Source of the DNA: Pseudodesulfovibrio sp.
GTDB lineage: Bacteria > Desulfobacterota > Desulfovibrionia > Desulfovibrionales > Desulfovibrionaceae
Reading direction: 5' to 3'
DNA: 64,000 nucleotides
Assembly (NCBI GenBank): GCA_016744135.1
Contig: JADGEX010000001.1
Span: 1,871,029 to 1,935,028, forward strand
Shown here: in pieces, positions 44,185 through 53,326 of the stretch
Numbering within the stretch: the first letter of the stretch is position 1
How the letters are laid out: each line of letters opens with the position of its first letter
Notes under the pieces: generated by a model
Seen by the model: only the letters and a program-made list of their open reading frames with translations
What the model was told of the DNA's origin: nothing
Databases searched by the model: none
Position numbers and translations under genes: made by a program

Positions 44185-44213
44185 TTGTTTAATACAAAAA
44201 ATTCCTGTATAGT
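44185..44213 (+). promoter_or_regulatory. Candidate promoter of the following lipoprotein gene
   Basis: TATAGT at 44208-44213 (5 of 6) with TTGTTT (3 of 6) 17 bases upstream. The surrounding 282-base intergenic region is AT-rich and otherwise holds only a small GTTACC/GGTAAC hairpin near 43995. Confidence 0.4.
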
Positions 44214-44275
44214 AGCACGGTGTTACCAAGCCTGGGGGGGCATGTGTGGACAACGATATTCCGATAGGAGTGTCC

Positions 44276-44818
44276 ATGAAAAAGGTTGCACTGATTAATT
44301 CCGGGAAACCGGTTTTCACTGCATTTCTCCTGACTCTGCTACTCGGACTTTTGCCGGGATGCGCAGTAGTGGGACCGTTGTTGAGTTTAGGCAGTTTTGC
44401 CGGGCTCGCGCCGCTTCAGTATATTTCGACAGCCTACACCATAGGTGAATTCTCTTACGAATACGCTGCCAATGACAAGGACCCCGGTGAAGTCATTGAG
44501 GGCAAGATCAACGCCATGGTTTCCGGCGAAGCGTTTGAACTACCCGAGTATATGCAGGATGACCCCGCAGGGCCTGAAGCACCTGTCATGGTTGCGGAAG
44601 CAGAAGTTGACCAGACGCCATCCATGGCCGAAGAAGCCCGACAGCACCGGATCGAGAATCTCATGGGCCGCCGCCAGGTGCAATTTGAACGACTGGAGCT
44701 ACGACGCATGGCCTTTCTCAAGGCGCAATCCAACAACGAGTTAAGCCTTCGCCAGACTGCAATGTCAGAAAGGACCGACCTGTTCCGAGGTGCCATCGAC
44801 GAGGTCTCATTGGACTAA
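44276..44818 (+). CDS. Putative lipoprotein with helical C-terminus
   Basis: A 180-residue protein starting at the ATG with AGGAG six bases upstream. The signal peptide ends in lipobox LLPGCA. The mature N-terminal part is hydrophobic (VVGPLLSLGSFAGLAPLQY), followed by an acidic linker and a long charged helix rich in Arg/Glu (EARQHRIENLMGRRQVQFERLELRR). I recognise no family. Monocistronic, closed by a terminator. Confidence 0.65.
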   Translation: MKKVALINSGKPVFTAFLLTLLLGLLPGCAVVGPLLSLGSFAGLAPLQYISTAYTIGEFSYEYAANDKDPGEVIEGKINAMVSGEAFELPEYMQDDPAGPEAPVMVAEAEVDQTPSMAEEARQHRIENLMGRRQVQFERLELRRMAFLKAQSNNELSLRQTAMSERTDLFRGAIDEVSLD

Positions 44819-44844
44819 TTGCACCCGCTCTCCGCAGAATTTCA

Positions 44845-44876
44845 GGCACACGTCCCACCGGATGTGTGCCTTTTTT
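44845..44876 (+). terminator. Terminator after the lipoprotein gene
   Basis: GGCACACGTCC pairs with GGATGTGTGCC (one G-T wobble) around a 4-base loop, followed by six T. Confidence 0.9.
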
Positions 44877-44922
44877 CGTCTGGATAAATAAAACCAACAT
44901 GCGTATATCCTTTTTCAACACT

Positions 44923-45807
44923 ATGAAAAAATCACTCACATACACATACGTTTTGCTCATTACCAGCATGATGCTGTGGGGCGGCACATGGGTGGCTGGC
45001 CGGATTCTGGTACAGTACATACACCCTATGTCCGCAGCTTTTCTGCGTTTTACATTTGCTTCAGCAACGCTCATCTTGATGTGCTGGAAAACGGAAGGAC
45101 GCATTCCTCGACTCGCCCGCCACGAAATCATACCGGTCCTCGGCCTCGGTGCGACGGGCGTATTCGCCTATAGCTACTTCTTTTTCACCGGGCTACAGAC
45201 GACTTCAGCCGGACGTGCCGCGCTCATCGTGGCCTGTATTCCGGTCTGCATCTCCGTACTCTCGGCCGTGTTCTACAAGGAAAGATTCGGCCCGATACGC
45301 ATCGTTGGCGCACTCATTTCTCTCGTTGGGGTATCCGTGGTCATCGCCAACGGCAGTCCTCTCGCCCTTCTCTCCGAGGGAGTGAGTCGGGGAGACTTCC
45401 TGATTCTCGGCTGTGTAGCCAGTTGGACCGCCTATACGATGGGTGGACGATCAGTCACAAAAAACCTGTCTCCCCTCACTTCAGTGGCATGGTCCTGCAT
45501 TTTCGGAACGATGTTGCTCATCCCCGCAGCCTTCGCAAACGGCCTGATTTCGGATATCAGCAACGTCCCGCCCGTGGGATGGGTTTGTGTCGTCTTTCTC
45601 GGAGTTCTCGCGACAGGATTCGCTTATTGTTGGTACTATGAAGCCATTTCCATCATCGGTGCATCCAGATCAGGTATCTTCATCAACACGGTCCCCATAT
45701 TCGCAGTGGTCATGGGCTTTTTCCTGCTGGATGAACCTATCCATCTTTCTTTGGCCCTCGGTGGCTTCATGGTCATCACAGGCGTATACCTGACCAACAG
45801 ACAGTAA
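44923..45807 (+). CDS. EamA/DMT-family drug/metabolite transporter
   Basis: A 294-residue membrane protein with ten transmembrane segments arranged as two EamA repeats: the first starting near YVLLITSMMLWGGTWVAGR and the second near GDFLILGCVASWTAYTMGGR, each ending in a Gly/Pro-containing helix (e.g. FAVVMGFFLLDEPI). It probably exports or imports small metabolites; the substrate is unknown. None of the three possible ATG starts (44866, 44899, 44923) has a good ribosome binding site; I choose the one directly before the first helix. Confidence 0.85.
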   Translation: MKKSLTYTYVLLITSMMLWGGTWVAGRILVQYIHPMSAAFLRFTFASATLILMCWKTEGRIPRLARHEIIPVLGLGATGVFAYSYFFFTGLQTTSAGRAALIVACIPVCISVLSAVFYKERFGPIRIVGALISLVGVSVVIANGSPLALLSEGVSRGDFLILGCVASWTAYTMGGRSVTKNLSPLTSVAWSCIFGTMLLIPAAFANGLISDISNVPPVGWVCVVFLGVLATGFAYCWYYEAISIIGASRSGIFINTVPIFAVVMGFFLLDEPIHLSLALGGFMVITGVYLTNRQ

Positions 45808-45865
45808 CCCTTTCATTGCCAACACACAGCGCATGGCGCACAATGGGTTCTCCAAGGAGGACATC

Positions 45866-46075
45866 ATGGAAAAACGTTTGGAACGACTGGAAAGCCTTGT
45901 GGCTCTTCAGGACAGGACCATGGAAAAACTAAACGATCAGTTGTTTGAACAACAACAGCAGATCACAGGTTTGGAACAATTGGTACGTCGGTTGGCGGGT
46001 AAAGTCCGCGAACTGGATGCAGACATGGAACAATCAGGCGGATTGGACGTTCCGCCGCCTCACTATAACGGATAA
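45866..46075 (+). CDS. slyX: SlyX-family protein
   Basis: A 69-residue coiled-coil protein (RLESLVALQDRTMEKLNDQLFEQQQQI) with the typical C-terminal PPPHYNG of SlyX. Role unknown even in E. coli. AAGGAGG stands seven bases before the ATG; the open frame extends 11 codons upstream. The cupin gene follows after nine bases. Confidence 0.88.
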   Translation: MEKRLERLESLVALQDRTMEKLNDQLFEQQQQITGLEQLVRRLAGKVRELDADMEQSGGLDVPPPHYNG

Positions 46076-46084
46076 AGGCGTTCC

Positions 46085-46597
46085 ATGACACACCCCACAG
46101 CACAACAAGTCATCGACCACCTCGGACTCATCCCGCACCCGGAAGAAGGTGGTTGGTTTCTTGAAACCCACCGTTCCGAGGAATCTTTCACGCAAGAGAT
46201 TTTACCCAAACGGTATTCTGGCAACCGCTGCCACTCTACGGCCATCTACTACTTGCTAACGCCGGACACTTATTCTCATATGCATCGCCTCGTGACCGAT
46301 GAAATATTTCATTTTTATGCAGGAGATCCGTGCGAGATGCTCCAGCTTCATCCAAATGGAAATGGGGAAATCATTACTTTAGGAAACGACTTGCTGTCCG
46401 ACCAAAATCCACAGGTAAGAGTTCCGAGTTCCTCGTGGCAGGGTATGCGCCTCCTCCCCGGTGGCACCTTCGCCCTCATGGGATGCACTGTCGCCCCTGG
46501 CTTTGAATTCGCAGACTATTCTCATGGCACGCGGCATGACCTCATCGAAAAATTCCCAGATTTCGAAGTGCAAATCAGCAGACTGACAACCAAATAG
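46085..46597 (+). CDS. Cupin-fold protein (DUF985 type)
   Basis: A 170-residue protein beginning VIDHLGLIPHPEEGGWFLETHRS, the usual opening of this family, with the cupin metal/substrate segments HSTAIYYLL and the His-rich SHMHRLVTDEIFHFY and later WQGMRLLPGG. It is a single-domain beta-barrel; the reaction is not established for the family. It converges with the phage tail block, from which it is separated by a perfect palindromic terminator. Confidence 0.85.
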   Translation: MTHPTAQQVIDHLGLIPHPEEGGWFLETHRSEESFTQEILPKRYSGNRCHSTAIYYLLTPDTYSHMHRLVTDEIFHFYAGDPCEMLQLHPNGNGEIITLGNDLLSDQNPQVRVPSSSWQGMRLLPGGTFALMGCTVAPGFEFADYSHGTRHDLIEKFPDFEVQISRLTTK

Positions 46598-46602
46598 CAA
46601 AA

Positions 46603-46624
46603 GGCGTCTTCATATGAAGACGCC
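46603..46624. terminator. Palindromic terminator between cupin gene and tail cassette
   Basis: GGCGTCTTCAT and ATGAAGACGCC are perfect complements with no unpaired loop bases in the repeat. T-richness on the minus side (GCCTTTTG) suits the end of the tail cassette, and the element may serve both genes. Confidence 0.75.
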
Positions 46625-46648
46625 CCTTTCACAAATCGGCACAAACGC

Positions 46649-47245
46649 TTATACCGACTCAACGTAACAGACTTCAATGACTTCCACTTCCGCAGCAGTA
46701 ACCGCCGCATCCAATCTGTCCTGATAGGCAAGCCGTTGGCCGACAATTGTCCCGGCAAGCAGTCCCCAGGCTGCACGATTTTCAACGATGTGCATAGCCA
46801 ATGTAGACACGTCCATGCCCCTGTTCACGGCAATGACATCCAGAAGCGGAACACTTGATTCAGGATCAGCACGATACGCAAGGGCCTCGGCGTATTGCTG
46901 TCCCCAGGTCTGTCGCTCCATCAACCCATACTTGCCTTCAACCTCCATGATAAAGGAATCTGCAAGATTGGATATTTCCCGCTGTTTAGCTTTGCGGGCG
47001 GCATTCATTTTGGCAGTTTCATCCACCGTGGCCGTGATGATCTTTTCCCGAAAAATCAGATCATCATTTTTACACCACTCGGTTACATAGGTTGTAAACG
47101 GCTCCCGATCGATGGGGACGGCTTCATTATAACCCAACCCATCCCACTGTTCTCGAGACAAGTCTGTAAATTTTCGAATAAGCCCCATGTGCTCGACTTT
47201 GGCCGGGGGATTCTGTCGATAAGTACCATCGGAATATCTAAACAT
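46649..47245 (-). CDS. Phage tail fibre accessory protein (assembly-chaperone-like)
   Basis: A 198-residue protein beginning MFRYSDGTYRQNPPAKVEH, with GGAG upstream. The C-terminal half (WGQQYAEALAYRADPESSVPLLDVIAVNRGMDVSTLAMHIVENRAAW) resembles the DUF4376-type domain found in phage tail fibre-associated and tail assembly proteins, which typically lie right after the fibre gene, as here. Last gene of the tail cassette, 10 bases after the fibre gene. Family resemblance is by eye. Confidence 0.7.
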   Translation of the reverse strand: MFRYSDGTYRQNPPAKVEHMGLIRKFTDLSREQWDGLGYNEAVPIDREPFTTYVTEWCKNDDLIFREKIITATVDETAKMNAARKAKQREISNLADSFIMEVEGKYGLMERQTWGQQYAEALAYRADPESSVPLLDVIAVNRGMDVSTLAMHIVENRAAWGLLAGTIVGQRLAYQDRLDAAVTAAEVEVIEVCYVESV

Positions 47246-47255
47246 GACGTTCTCC

Positions 47256-49739
47256 TTAAAAGGCGTTGCTGTATTTTGTTGATTCAAGAATGGCGAGGCC
47301 AACGACTGTACTGGCAGCACCATTGATCCACGCATCCGGGCGAATGACCTTAAAGCCCTGCGATGTCGCAAGGACAACATCCCCTGTCCACTCGGCGCTA
47401 TTATCCGAGGGGATAAGCCCCTCGTTGACCGGATTGGTCATTGACCTCCGGGTATCAAAGTTCTGCCAATCAGTAGATGAAGACGCTGTATTTTTGAGGA
47501 AGGGGACCGAAAGCAGTTTCCCGCCAAGGCTCACAAACGGACCGTCAGCAAGGCCATTGCCAACATACGAAAAGGCCTTGAACACGTCTGAATCAGTGAA
47601 CAGGTACGCGACATATTGACCCGTCGGCGCGTCGTGAGAAAAGCCAAATGAGGTGGCTGTATTACTCCACGACATAGGGCTTGCGGCGGTAGTATCGAAT
47701 TTCAACCCAAGGGCTTGCCCTAGAGCAGTATGGTATATCCGCCATGGATCTTCCCCGTCCCTCCGCTTGACCATTGCAAAGGTCACAGGTTTTCCAAATC
47801 CATGCCCCACGGAGGTTTCAACGCCTGAAACATGATCAAATGTCACAATCTCAAACCCATGCGCACTTCCGGCCTTCAAACAAAGATCGATAAACCTGTC
47901 ATCAAATTTATTGCAATTATCATTCGGACCTAACGAATATCCATTACTATCAAACGATTTGAGAGCAATGGCAGACGACCTCTCCCACACATCGTAGTTT
48001 GTATTCAACATCTTTGTCGCGCCACGCTTAGAGTCGCAAAGTGTCCACTTAAAAGAACAATCCCTATTTTTTATATTTACAAAATCAGGACAAAAACCCA
48101 ATGAGCAAATAGCTGTGGTCCCCACTTTTCCAGTAAAGAATTGAGCTTCGATAAGGTACACCGTATCCACGCCCGCCCCCGGAATCAGCATCCGATGTTG
48201 CAGATAGGCGACAGACCCTGCGTAATCTATGGTAGCGACTTTTTCGTCAGTAATGGTCAGGGCCCCAAGCGTTATCCAACTGATACCATCATCCGACCCC
48301 TGAAATTGTATTTCACGAGAATGATGTTGGTAGGTAATTCCATAATTGGAAGCCCCGTACCACCGTGCGCGGGAAATCAATTTCGGCTCATCCCATATCT
48401 TTCCAATCATCGGAGATGGGCCAGCATTGGCCAGTCTCTGAGAACCATTGGAACTAATGGACAACGTTATTCCATTAAATGCTTTGCTCAGATTACCGTC
48501 TGAATTGTATGTCCACGTACTTCCAATCGGTGTACCGACAGCACCATCAACAAGACTTGCTCCTGCATCCTCGCCTTCTCCCACCCGACACACTATATCT
48601 GCAACGGTTGCAGAGACAAAAGGACGGGGAGTTGGGAGTTTACTGGAACAAAGCGGCAGATATCCGACGGGAAGCCAATCGGAGTCTTCAGAACCAAAAG
48701 AGACAACACTGCTAAGGGTATCTCCACTGTTGTACTTACCAAATACCGGAACATAGTCCCCATCAGACACTATGGCGACGGTCCCTACAGCAACCCCGTT
48801 GTTCCAAATCTCGACGGGAGAATTATCCCTCATGATCCTGAGTTCTCTCAAATCAGCATCATACATGATGATTGCAGACGAAGGGAGCAAGTTGTTTTTA
48901 GCGACACTGCCACCCCAGGAATCACCTGTTAGACCGACCATGCTTTTGGATGCGCCCTTAACCTTCATGATTCCGGAAAAAGATTGAGGACCTGACATCG
49001 CAATAGTTTCAACCCTCCATGCCCACCTGCCGATCTTCGGCAAAACATATGTGCCTGTGGACCATTCATCGCCTGCACCACCAGTGCATTTTCTGACACA
49101 ATTTCCATGGGAATACTGGACCGTCCCGTTGTCCAACGAAGATAAAGGATTCAACACACAAAAGTTGTTGGTTGGCGTGTCCACGGTCTGCGTCGCATTG
49201 TTAAAGGTCCAGTCGTTCCCATTACCAGAACTGTCTTTCCCCAAATTGGAGGCGTCCGAAAAACCCAAATAGGTATGTTTTACAATATACTCATCCAGCT
49301 TCTTACGCCGAACGACAAGACCGGAAACAACATCAGATACCTCCAGAAAATAAAAAGGATTCGGCCATGTTGCATTATCATCGAAAACGATCACGTCAGA
49401 ATAATACCCTTTGTCTGTTCCGGCGAACTCAATCAAAACAACTGAAACAAAAGCCGCATGAGTTGAGGGGACAGCCCCGGAAAACTCTCCAATTTTCACT
49501 GTGTTCTTGTAAACATTAACACGACTATTCCCGACTTTCTGGATGGTAATCCAGTAATGGTGTGTAGGGTCACCAAGCGGTTTGACTGGATTCACGGCCG
49601 TCGGCTTGAAACCAAAATGAATTGTACAACCATACCCAAGCGTGGAGGAAGAAGAGAACCCCGATTCGCAAAGGGCGGAATAGGCTATCTCGATCGGATA
49701 GACAGTCCTTCCACCACCTGTTTCCTTTGGTGTAAGCAT
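47256..49739 (-). CDS. Large phage tail fibre/receptor-binding protein
   Basis: An 827-residue beta-rich protein. The N-terminal 150 residues look like a concanavalin/SPRY-type sandwich; then comes LGKDSSGNGNDWTFNNA...DTPTNNFCVLNPL, a stretch typical of phage tail fibres (DUF7483-like), which is followed by a discoidin-like region with WDEPKLISRARWYGASN and a C-terminal domain (HGFGKPVTFAMVKRRDGEDPW, NGLADGPFVSLG) again typical of these fibres. It should contact the host surface. Gene spacing to its upstream partner is 2 bases. Confidence 0.8.
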   Translation of the reverse strand: MLTPKETGGGRTVYPIEIAYSALCESGFSSSSTLGYGCTIHFGFKPTAVNPVKPLGDPTHHYWITIQKVGNSRVNVYKNTVKIGEFSGAVPSTHAAFVSVVLIEFAGTDKGYYSDVIVFDDNATWPNPFYFLEVSDVVSGLVVRRKKLDEYIVKHTYLGFSDASNLGKDSSGNGNDWTFNNATQTVDTPTNNFCVLNPLSSLDNGTVQYSHGNCVRKCTGGAGDEWSTGTYVLPKIGRWAWRVETIAMSGPQSFSGIMKVKGASKSMVGLTGDSWGGSVAKNNLLPSSAIIMYDADLRELRIMRDNSPVEIWNNGVAVGTVAIVSDGDYVPVFGKYNSGDTLSSVVSFGSEDSDWLPVGYLPLCSSKLPTPRPFVSATVADIVCRVGEGEDAGASLVDGAVGTPIGSTWTYNSDGNLSKAFNGITLSISSNGSQRLANAGPSPMIGKIWDEPKLISRARWYGASNYGITYQHHSREIQFQGSDDGISWITLGALTITDEKVATIDYAGSVAYLQHRMLIPGAGVDTVYLIEAQFFTGKVGTTAICSLGFCPDFVNIKNRDCSFKWTLCDSKRGATKMLNTNYDVWERSSAIALKSFDSNGYSLGPNDNCNKFDDRFIDLCLKAGSAHGFEIVTFDHVSGVETSVGHGFGKPVTFAMVKRRDGEDPWRIYHTALGQALGLKFDTTAASPMSWSNTATSFGFSHDAPTGQYVAYLFTDSDVFKAFSYVGNGLADGPFVSLGGKLLSVPFLKNTASSSTDWQNFDTRRSMTNPVNEGLIPSDNSAEWTGDVVLATSQGFKVIRPDAWINGAASTVVGLAILESTKYSNAF

Positions 49740-49741
49740 GG

Positions 49742-50728
49742 CTATACCTCCATATTTTGCACGGCAATAATGGTCTTGCGCGCATTGAACTGCTCAACCA
49801 CCACACGGATTTCCCCAGCCAAAGAATTGGGACTCGCGGGCGTTTCGCTCACCTTGTAGGATGCAGCCAAGTTCAACTCGTGGCCTGCGGGATACACATG
49901 AAAAACATAGGTTCCGTCATACGGCAGGGACACATCCGTAAACTGACTTTCTTCCGTCAAAGTCCAGGCAACATGATTGCGTTCCACCACCAGTTCGGAC
50001 AAGTTTATGCCTGTGTGCACCTGAACCTCATCACCATAAACCGCCTTGAGCAAACTGCCGGAGAGAGTCCGAACGATATTCCCTTCCGAATCGATGGCCT
50101 GAAGTACTTCATCTCCTGAACTGCAACAGGCCACGGCCATGCCCGTTGCTCCGAACCCAAGGCCAATCAGAGCCTCCGTGGGATTCGTGGCCCCGGTTCC
50201 GCCCTGCGTCACGGGAATGGGAATGGCGACCTGACCAAAATCAATAATTTCCTTGTTTTCCAGATTGTCTTGAGTGGCATTCCAACCAAGGACGTTGTCT
50301 GCGGCTGGTTCCGGCAAAACCAAACCTTCTACGGCGGATGAAATGCGCAACGAGATCGTCCTATCGAGCCGTTCGGACAACGCCTGACAAATCATGGTCA
50401 ACTTATCCAGAGCCGCTTCATGGGATGCGGCAGGAAAAGCCCCATTCTCGAGATAATCCGCCTCCTGGGTCAAAGCAGGACAACGACGCACAAACAGGAC
50501 CTCCCCCTTCTGCAAAGTCCGGTTCATGTGGCATTCCCCACACGCCTGTTCTCCGGCCCCTGTCAGTGTATAATCAGAGCCAAGAATCTGTACGGTTTCA
50601 ACGCCTTCAACGTCACTCACAAGAACTTTAACGTCTTCATCCCGCATAAACATAAACGGCAGTTCAAAAACGCAAGTCGACCCATTCCCATCAAAATAAT
50701 CTCTTGTCTTCAGTGATGCGATAGTCAT
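49742..50728 (-). CDS. Phage tail fibre attachment protein (T7 gp17 N-terminal-like)
   Basis: A 328-residue protein. Residues 1-130 have the form of the podoviral tail-fibre attachment domain: TIASLKTRDYFDGNGSTCVFELPFMF, VSDVEGVETVQILGSDYTLTGAG, GEVLFVRRCPALTQEADY and ALDKLTMICQALSERLDRTI. A VTQGGTGATN linker, common in fibre proteins, follows at about 173-182, then a C-terminal beta domain. It probably links the large fibre to the tail nozzle. It lies 2 bases after the upstream small gene. Confidence 0.8.
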   Translation of the reverse strand: MTIASLKTRDYFDGNGSTCVFELPFMFMRDEDVKVLVSDVEGVETVQILGSDYTLTGAGEQACGECHMNRTLQKGEVLFVRRCPALTQEADYLENGAFPAASHEAALDKLTMICQALSERLDRTISLRISSAVEGLVLPEPAADNVLGWNATQDNLENKEIIDFGQVAIPIPVTQGGTGATNPTEALIGLGFGATGMAVACCSSGDEVLQAIDSEGNIVRTLSGSLLKAVYGDEVQVHTGINLSELVVERNHVAWTLTEESQFTDVSLPYDGTYVFHVYPAGHELNLAASYKVSETPASPNSLAGEIRVVVEQFNARKTIIAVQNMEV

Positions 50729-50730
50729 GA

Positions 50731-51198
50731 CTATTTCCCCGTTCCATAGATTTTCGATCCCATGGACAAAATGGAACGATTGGGTGACGCGCCACTATTG
50801 ATGCGCAACATGTTCGCACTGTTCCTCCCATCCTGAAGGGAGGATTCGGCATCTGCAGCACCTTCGAACAACACGTCTTCTTCATCCTGCCTGTCCTTGA
50901 TGCGATCAGCGTCCCGAACCAATGATTTGGAGCCGGACATGACAAGGTTCGACCCACCCCACCCGGCGGCCCGTCTGGACCGACCTCGTTCTCTTTCGGA
51001 TCGCAAATCTTCAGCATCACCCGCCGCATGTCGTTGTGTTTCCCAGGCCTTACGCTTGGCATCAGTTTCCCTGAGTCTGGCCTGCTCTTCACTGGAATTG
51101 TCACCCGAAGAGGGGTTCCCCACCATTTTCTGAAAATCCTGGACCAGCCCCAGCCCGTCCTGAACCATGTTTAAAGCCTGCGTCGAATTGGTTCCCAT
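50731..51198 (-). CDS. Small charged phage protein between nozzle and fibre genes
   Basis: A 155-residue very polar protein, mostly helical, rich in Arg, Asp, Ser (RSERERGRSRRAAGWGGSNLVMSG...ILSMGSKIYGTGK). Its place between the nozzle-like and fibre genes matches small virion or internal proteins of podophages. No firm family. The start lies 36 bases downstream of the nozzle gene. Confidence 0.65.
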   Translation of the reverse strand: MGTNSTQALNMVQDGLGLVQDFQKMVGNPSSGDNSSEEQARLRETDAKRKAWETQRHAAGDAEDLRSERERGRSRRAAGWGGSNLVMSGSKSLVRDADRIKDRQDEEDVLFEGAADAESSLQDGRNSANMLRINSGASPNRSILSMGSKIYGTGK

Positions 51199-51233
51199 AA
51201 TCTTATCCTTATATATTTCAGGGTTGATCCCGG

Positions 51234-53318
51234 TTATTCGTTGACCACCAGATATGGAACAATGAGCAAAACCGACATGGGCAGAGGTTGATCCTGCACA
51301 ATGGTAAGCACACCGTCCCGATTCCAGCCTTTAGGGAAATTCACGATCTTATCGCCGCTAAATGCGTCAGGGGCATACCCCATGGGGACGGCAGCTGTGC
51401 GGAAGTAGACCGGCTCGAGATGTTGCTCATCCGGGCCAATCTTGCCGCCCAAAGTATTGTAAAATCGAGCCGCCACCTTGACGATACGTTTCTTCTTGGT
51501 CTGGGCCGTGCCACGCTGACTCCCCGATTCAATACGCATCGGCTGGACTTTGGAGACAAAGGGCAGCCCTGCATGGACCGTGGAAGCAAAACGATCAAGC
51601 TGGATGGTTCCATCGTCCGCCACGGCTCTGTCGGCCAAGACAGCTCCATCAGCGAGCACAGACACCGTCCGCCCTGCGAGATGCCCCAGTCCTCCCATGG
51701 TGACCGCAGGCTCGCCTTCATACGTCACGCCGCTATCCACGAAAAAACCATTGGTAATTGATCCGTCGAAATCCCCTTCAAGAATTTCGAGAAATCGCCG
51801 ATCAACTCCTCGGACGACACGACGAACGACAATCCACAATTCATCTCGCTTGTCCCTGTCACTATAAATTGACGTGACACCCTCCACGATTCCGTCAGTG
51901 AGGATTCGAGACCATGCCGCGACCTCCTGATCCGGCACATACGTCATAGCAACCATGACCCCGTCCTTGCGTACGCCGTACACAATGGAGTCCGGCTCCT
52001 GCACATAGGCCATCTGGGTCAAACCACTTTCAGTGATATGTTCGGACAAAATGGTCAGATCCTTGGAAACATAGGCGTCGGATTCATATCGATAGGCCAT
52101 CTCTCGAATCTTCTTGCCCGCCCGTTGAATATAGAGCGTGGCAAATCCGACGGACTCGGGTCGGGTGGGAGAAGCACCGCTTGTGCCCTCATGGTTGGCT
52201 TTGATATTTTCTGGCGTCACAGGCTCACTCATGCCACCGCCCAATGTCCACTCACCACCCGCCGTGCCGACCCACAAAAGGTTACGAGGAACAATGAACT
52301 CAATTCCATTCCCCTGATGACCGGCCAGAGTGACTTCAATGGCGTCATCATCAAGCGGCTTTTCTCCTGCTGGAGCAGCCGTCCTGTCGCCGACCTCAAA
52401 ACATTCCCAAAACTCGCTCTGAAGTTCCCCGGAGGCATCCCAAATGGACTCGATTTGTTTATTCCCCGGCGCATCCTTGAAGGTGATGGTCTCGTTCGAG
52501 CCGGTAGCCACATAATTTTTTGCGCCCTTGTATCTGTAATACCGCGTGGAACCATCCCCGTGCTGTCCCTTGAGGCCGTCTTTTGCCTCAAAGCCATCAC
52601 CGTCGAGCAACACAATGTTGTCACCGGCTTTGCCATCACGAAAGCCATCACTGTTGGCATCCTTGATTTCACGGTCACGCCAGCCGTCGAATGGCACTTC
52701 ACACGTCTTCAGACGAAAATCCTTCATCTCTCCAACACGGGACATCCACAAGGTGTCAGGTTTGTCCGGTATCCCTGCCAAAACCAGTCGTTGTTGATAA
52801 AAGCCAACCACTGACGGATAATTATTTTCAGCCCAGGATTTTGGCTTGCCGATAAAAACCATTTCTTCAATGGTCCACGCCTCAACACTTTCACGTTTCA
52901 CGGTGCGGGGGGGATGGTCGGGATGCACGACAATAAGCATGTCACCGGACTGTGCATACCGAAGCTGTTTGAATTCCTGTGCCTTGTAGGGGATGTCTCC
53001 CTCGAATTCGCTCTCTCTCGTCAGGGCTGAAAAAACACGCATACGCCCTTGCCCGGATTGATCCTCACCAAACTCCACAACAAAAGTTCGTGAACCATCC
53101 AATTCAAACGGTATAAGCAGCGCCTTTTTTTTCGAATTTATGGCTTCTGCCAAAAATCGAAAACCGGACCGTCGAGTCGTCCCGCCGTGGGGGTGTACTT
53201 GAAAATTTTCCAAAACTCGACATCCATTGAAATATTTGGAAATGTCAGTTCGTCCGTCCAAACGGGGACTGATTTCACCCGCTGTAAAATTTGTCACTGA
53301 TGGTGTACTTATACTCAT
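51234..53318 (-). CDS. Podovirus tail nozzle-like (tail tubular B / gp10-like) protein
   Basis: A 694-residue protein beginning TPSVTNFTAGEISPRLDGRTDISKYFNGCRVLENFQVHPHGGTTRRSGFRF, the characteristic opening of tail proteins of T7/P22-like short-tailed phages (nozzle or tail-stabilisation protein). Beta-propeller-like repeats and LWVGTAGGEWTLGGG in the middle support this. It would form the distal tube of a short tail. It is the first gene of the five-gene cassette and is preceded by a folded leader. Confidence 0.82.
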   Translation of the reverse strand: MSISTPSVTNFTAGEISPRLDGRTDISKYFNGCRVLENFQVHPHGGTTRRSGFRFLAEAINSKKKALLIPFELDGSRTFVVEFGEDQSGQGRMRVFSALTRESEFEGDIPYKAQEFKQLRYAQSGDMLIVVHPDHPPRTVKRESVEAWTIEEMVFIGKPKSWAENNYPSVVGFYQQRLVLAGIPDKPDTLWMSRVGEMKDFRLKTCEVPFDGWRDREIKDANSDGFRDGKAGDNIVLLDGDGFEAKDGLKGQHGDGSTRYYRYKGAKNYVATGSNETITFKDAPGNKQIESIWDASGELQSEFWECFEVGDRTAAPAGEKPLDDDAIEVTLAGHQGNGIEFIVPRNLLWVGTAGGEWTLGGGMSEPVTPENIKANHEGTSGASPTRPESVGFATLYIQRAGKKIREMAYRYESDAYVSKDLTILSEHITESGLTQMAYVQEPDSIVYGVRKDGVMVAMTYVPDQEVAAWSRILTDGIVEGVTSIYSDRDKRDELWIVVRRVVRGVDRRFLEILEGDFDGSITNGFFVDSGVTYEGEPAVTMGGLGHLAGRTVSVLADGAVLADRAVADDGTIQLDRFASTVHAGLPFVSKVQPMRIESGSQRGTAQTKKKRIVKVAARFYNTLGGKIGPDEQHLEPVYFRTAAVPMGYAPDAFSGDKIVNFPKGWNRDGVLTIVQDQPLPMSVLLIVPYLVVNE

Positions 53319-53326
53319 AACTCGCT

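Larger units (their letters stand above)
46649..53318 (-). mobile_element. Isolated podovirus-like tail module (prophage remnant or domesticated tail)
   Basis: Five intact, tightly spaced genes in one direction: nozzle-like, small charged protein, fibre attachment, large fibre, fibre accessory protein. Portal, capsid, terminase, lysis, replication, integrase and att sites are not seen in the block or its flanks. The flanking genes are ordinary bacterial genes. Confidence 0.75.

Noticed and set aside
46649..53318. A complete, inducible prophage
   Set aside because: Head, packaging, lysis, replication and integration genes and att sites are absent from the block and both flanks.
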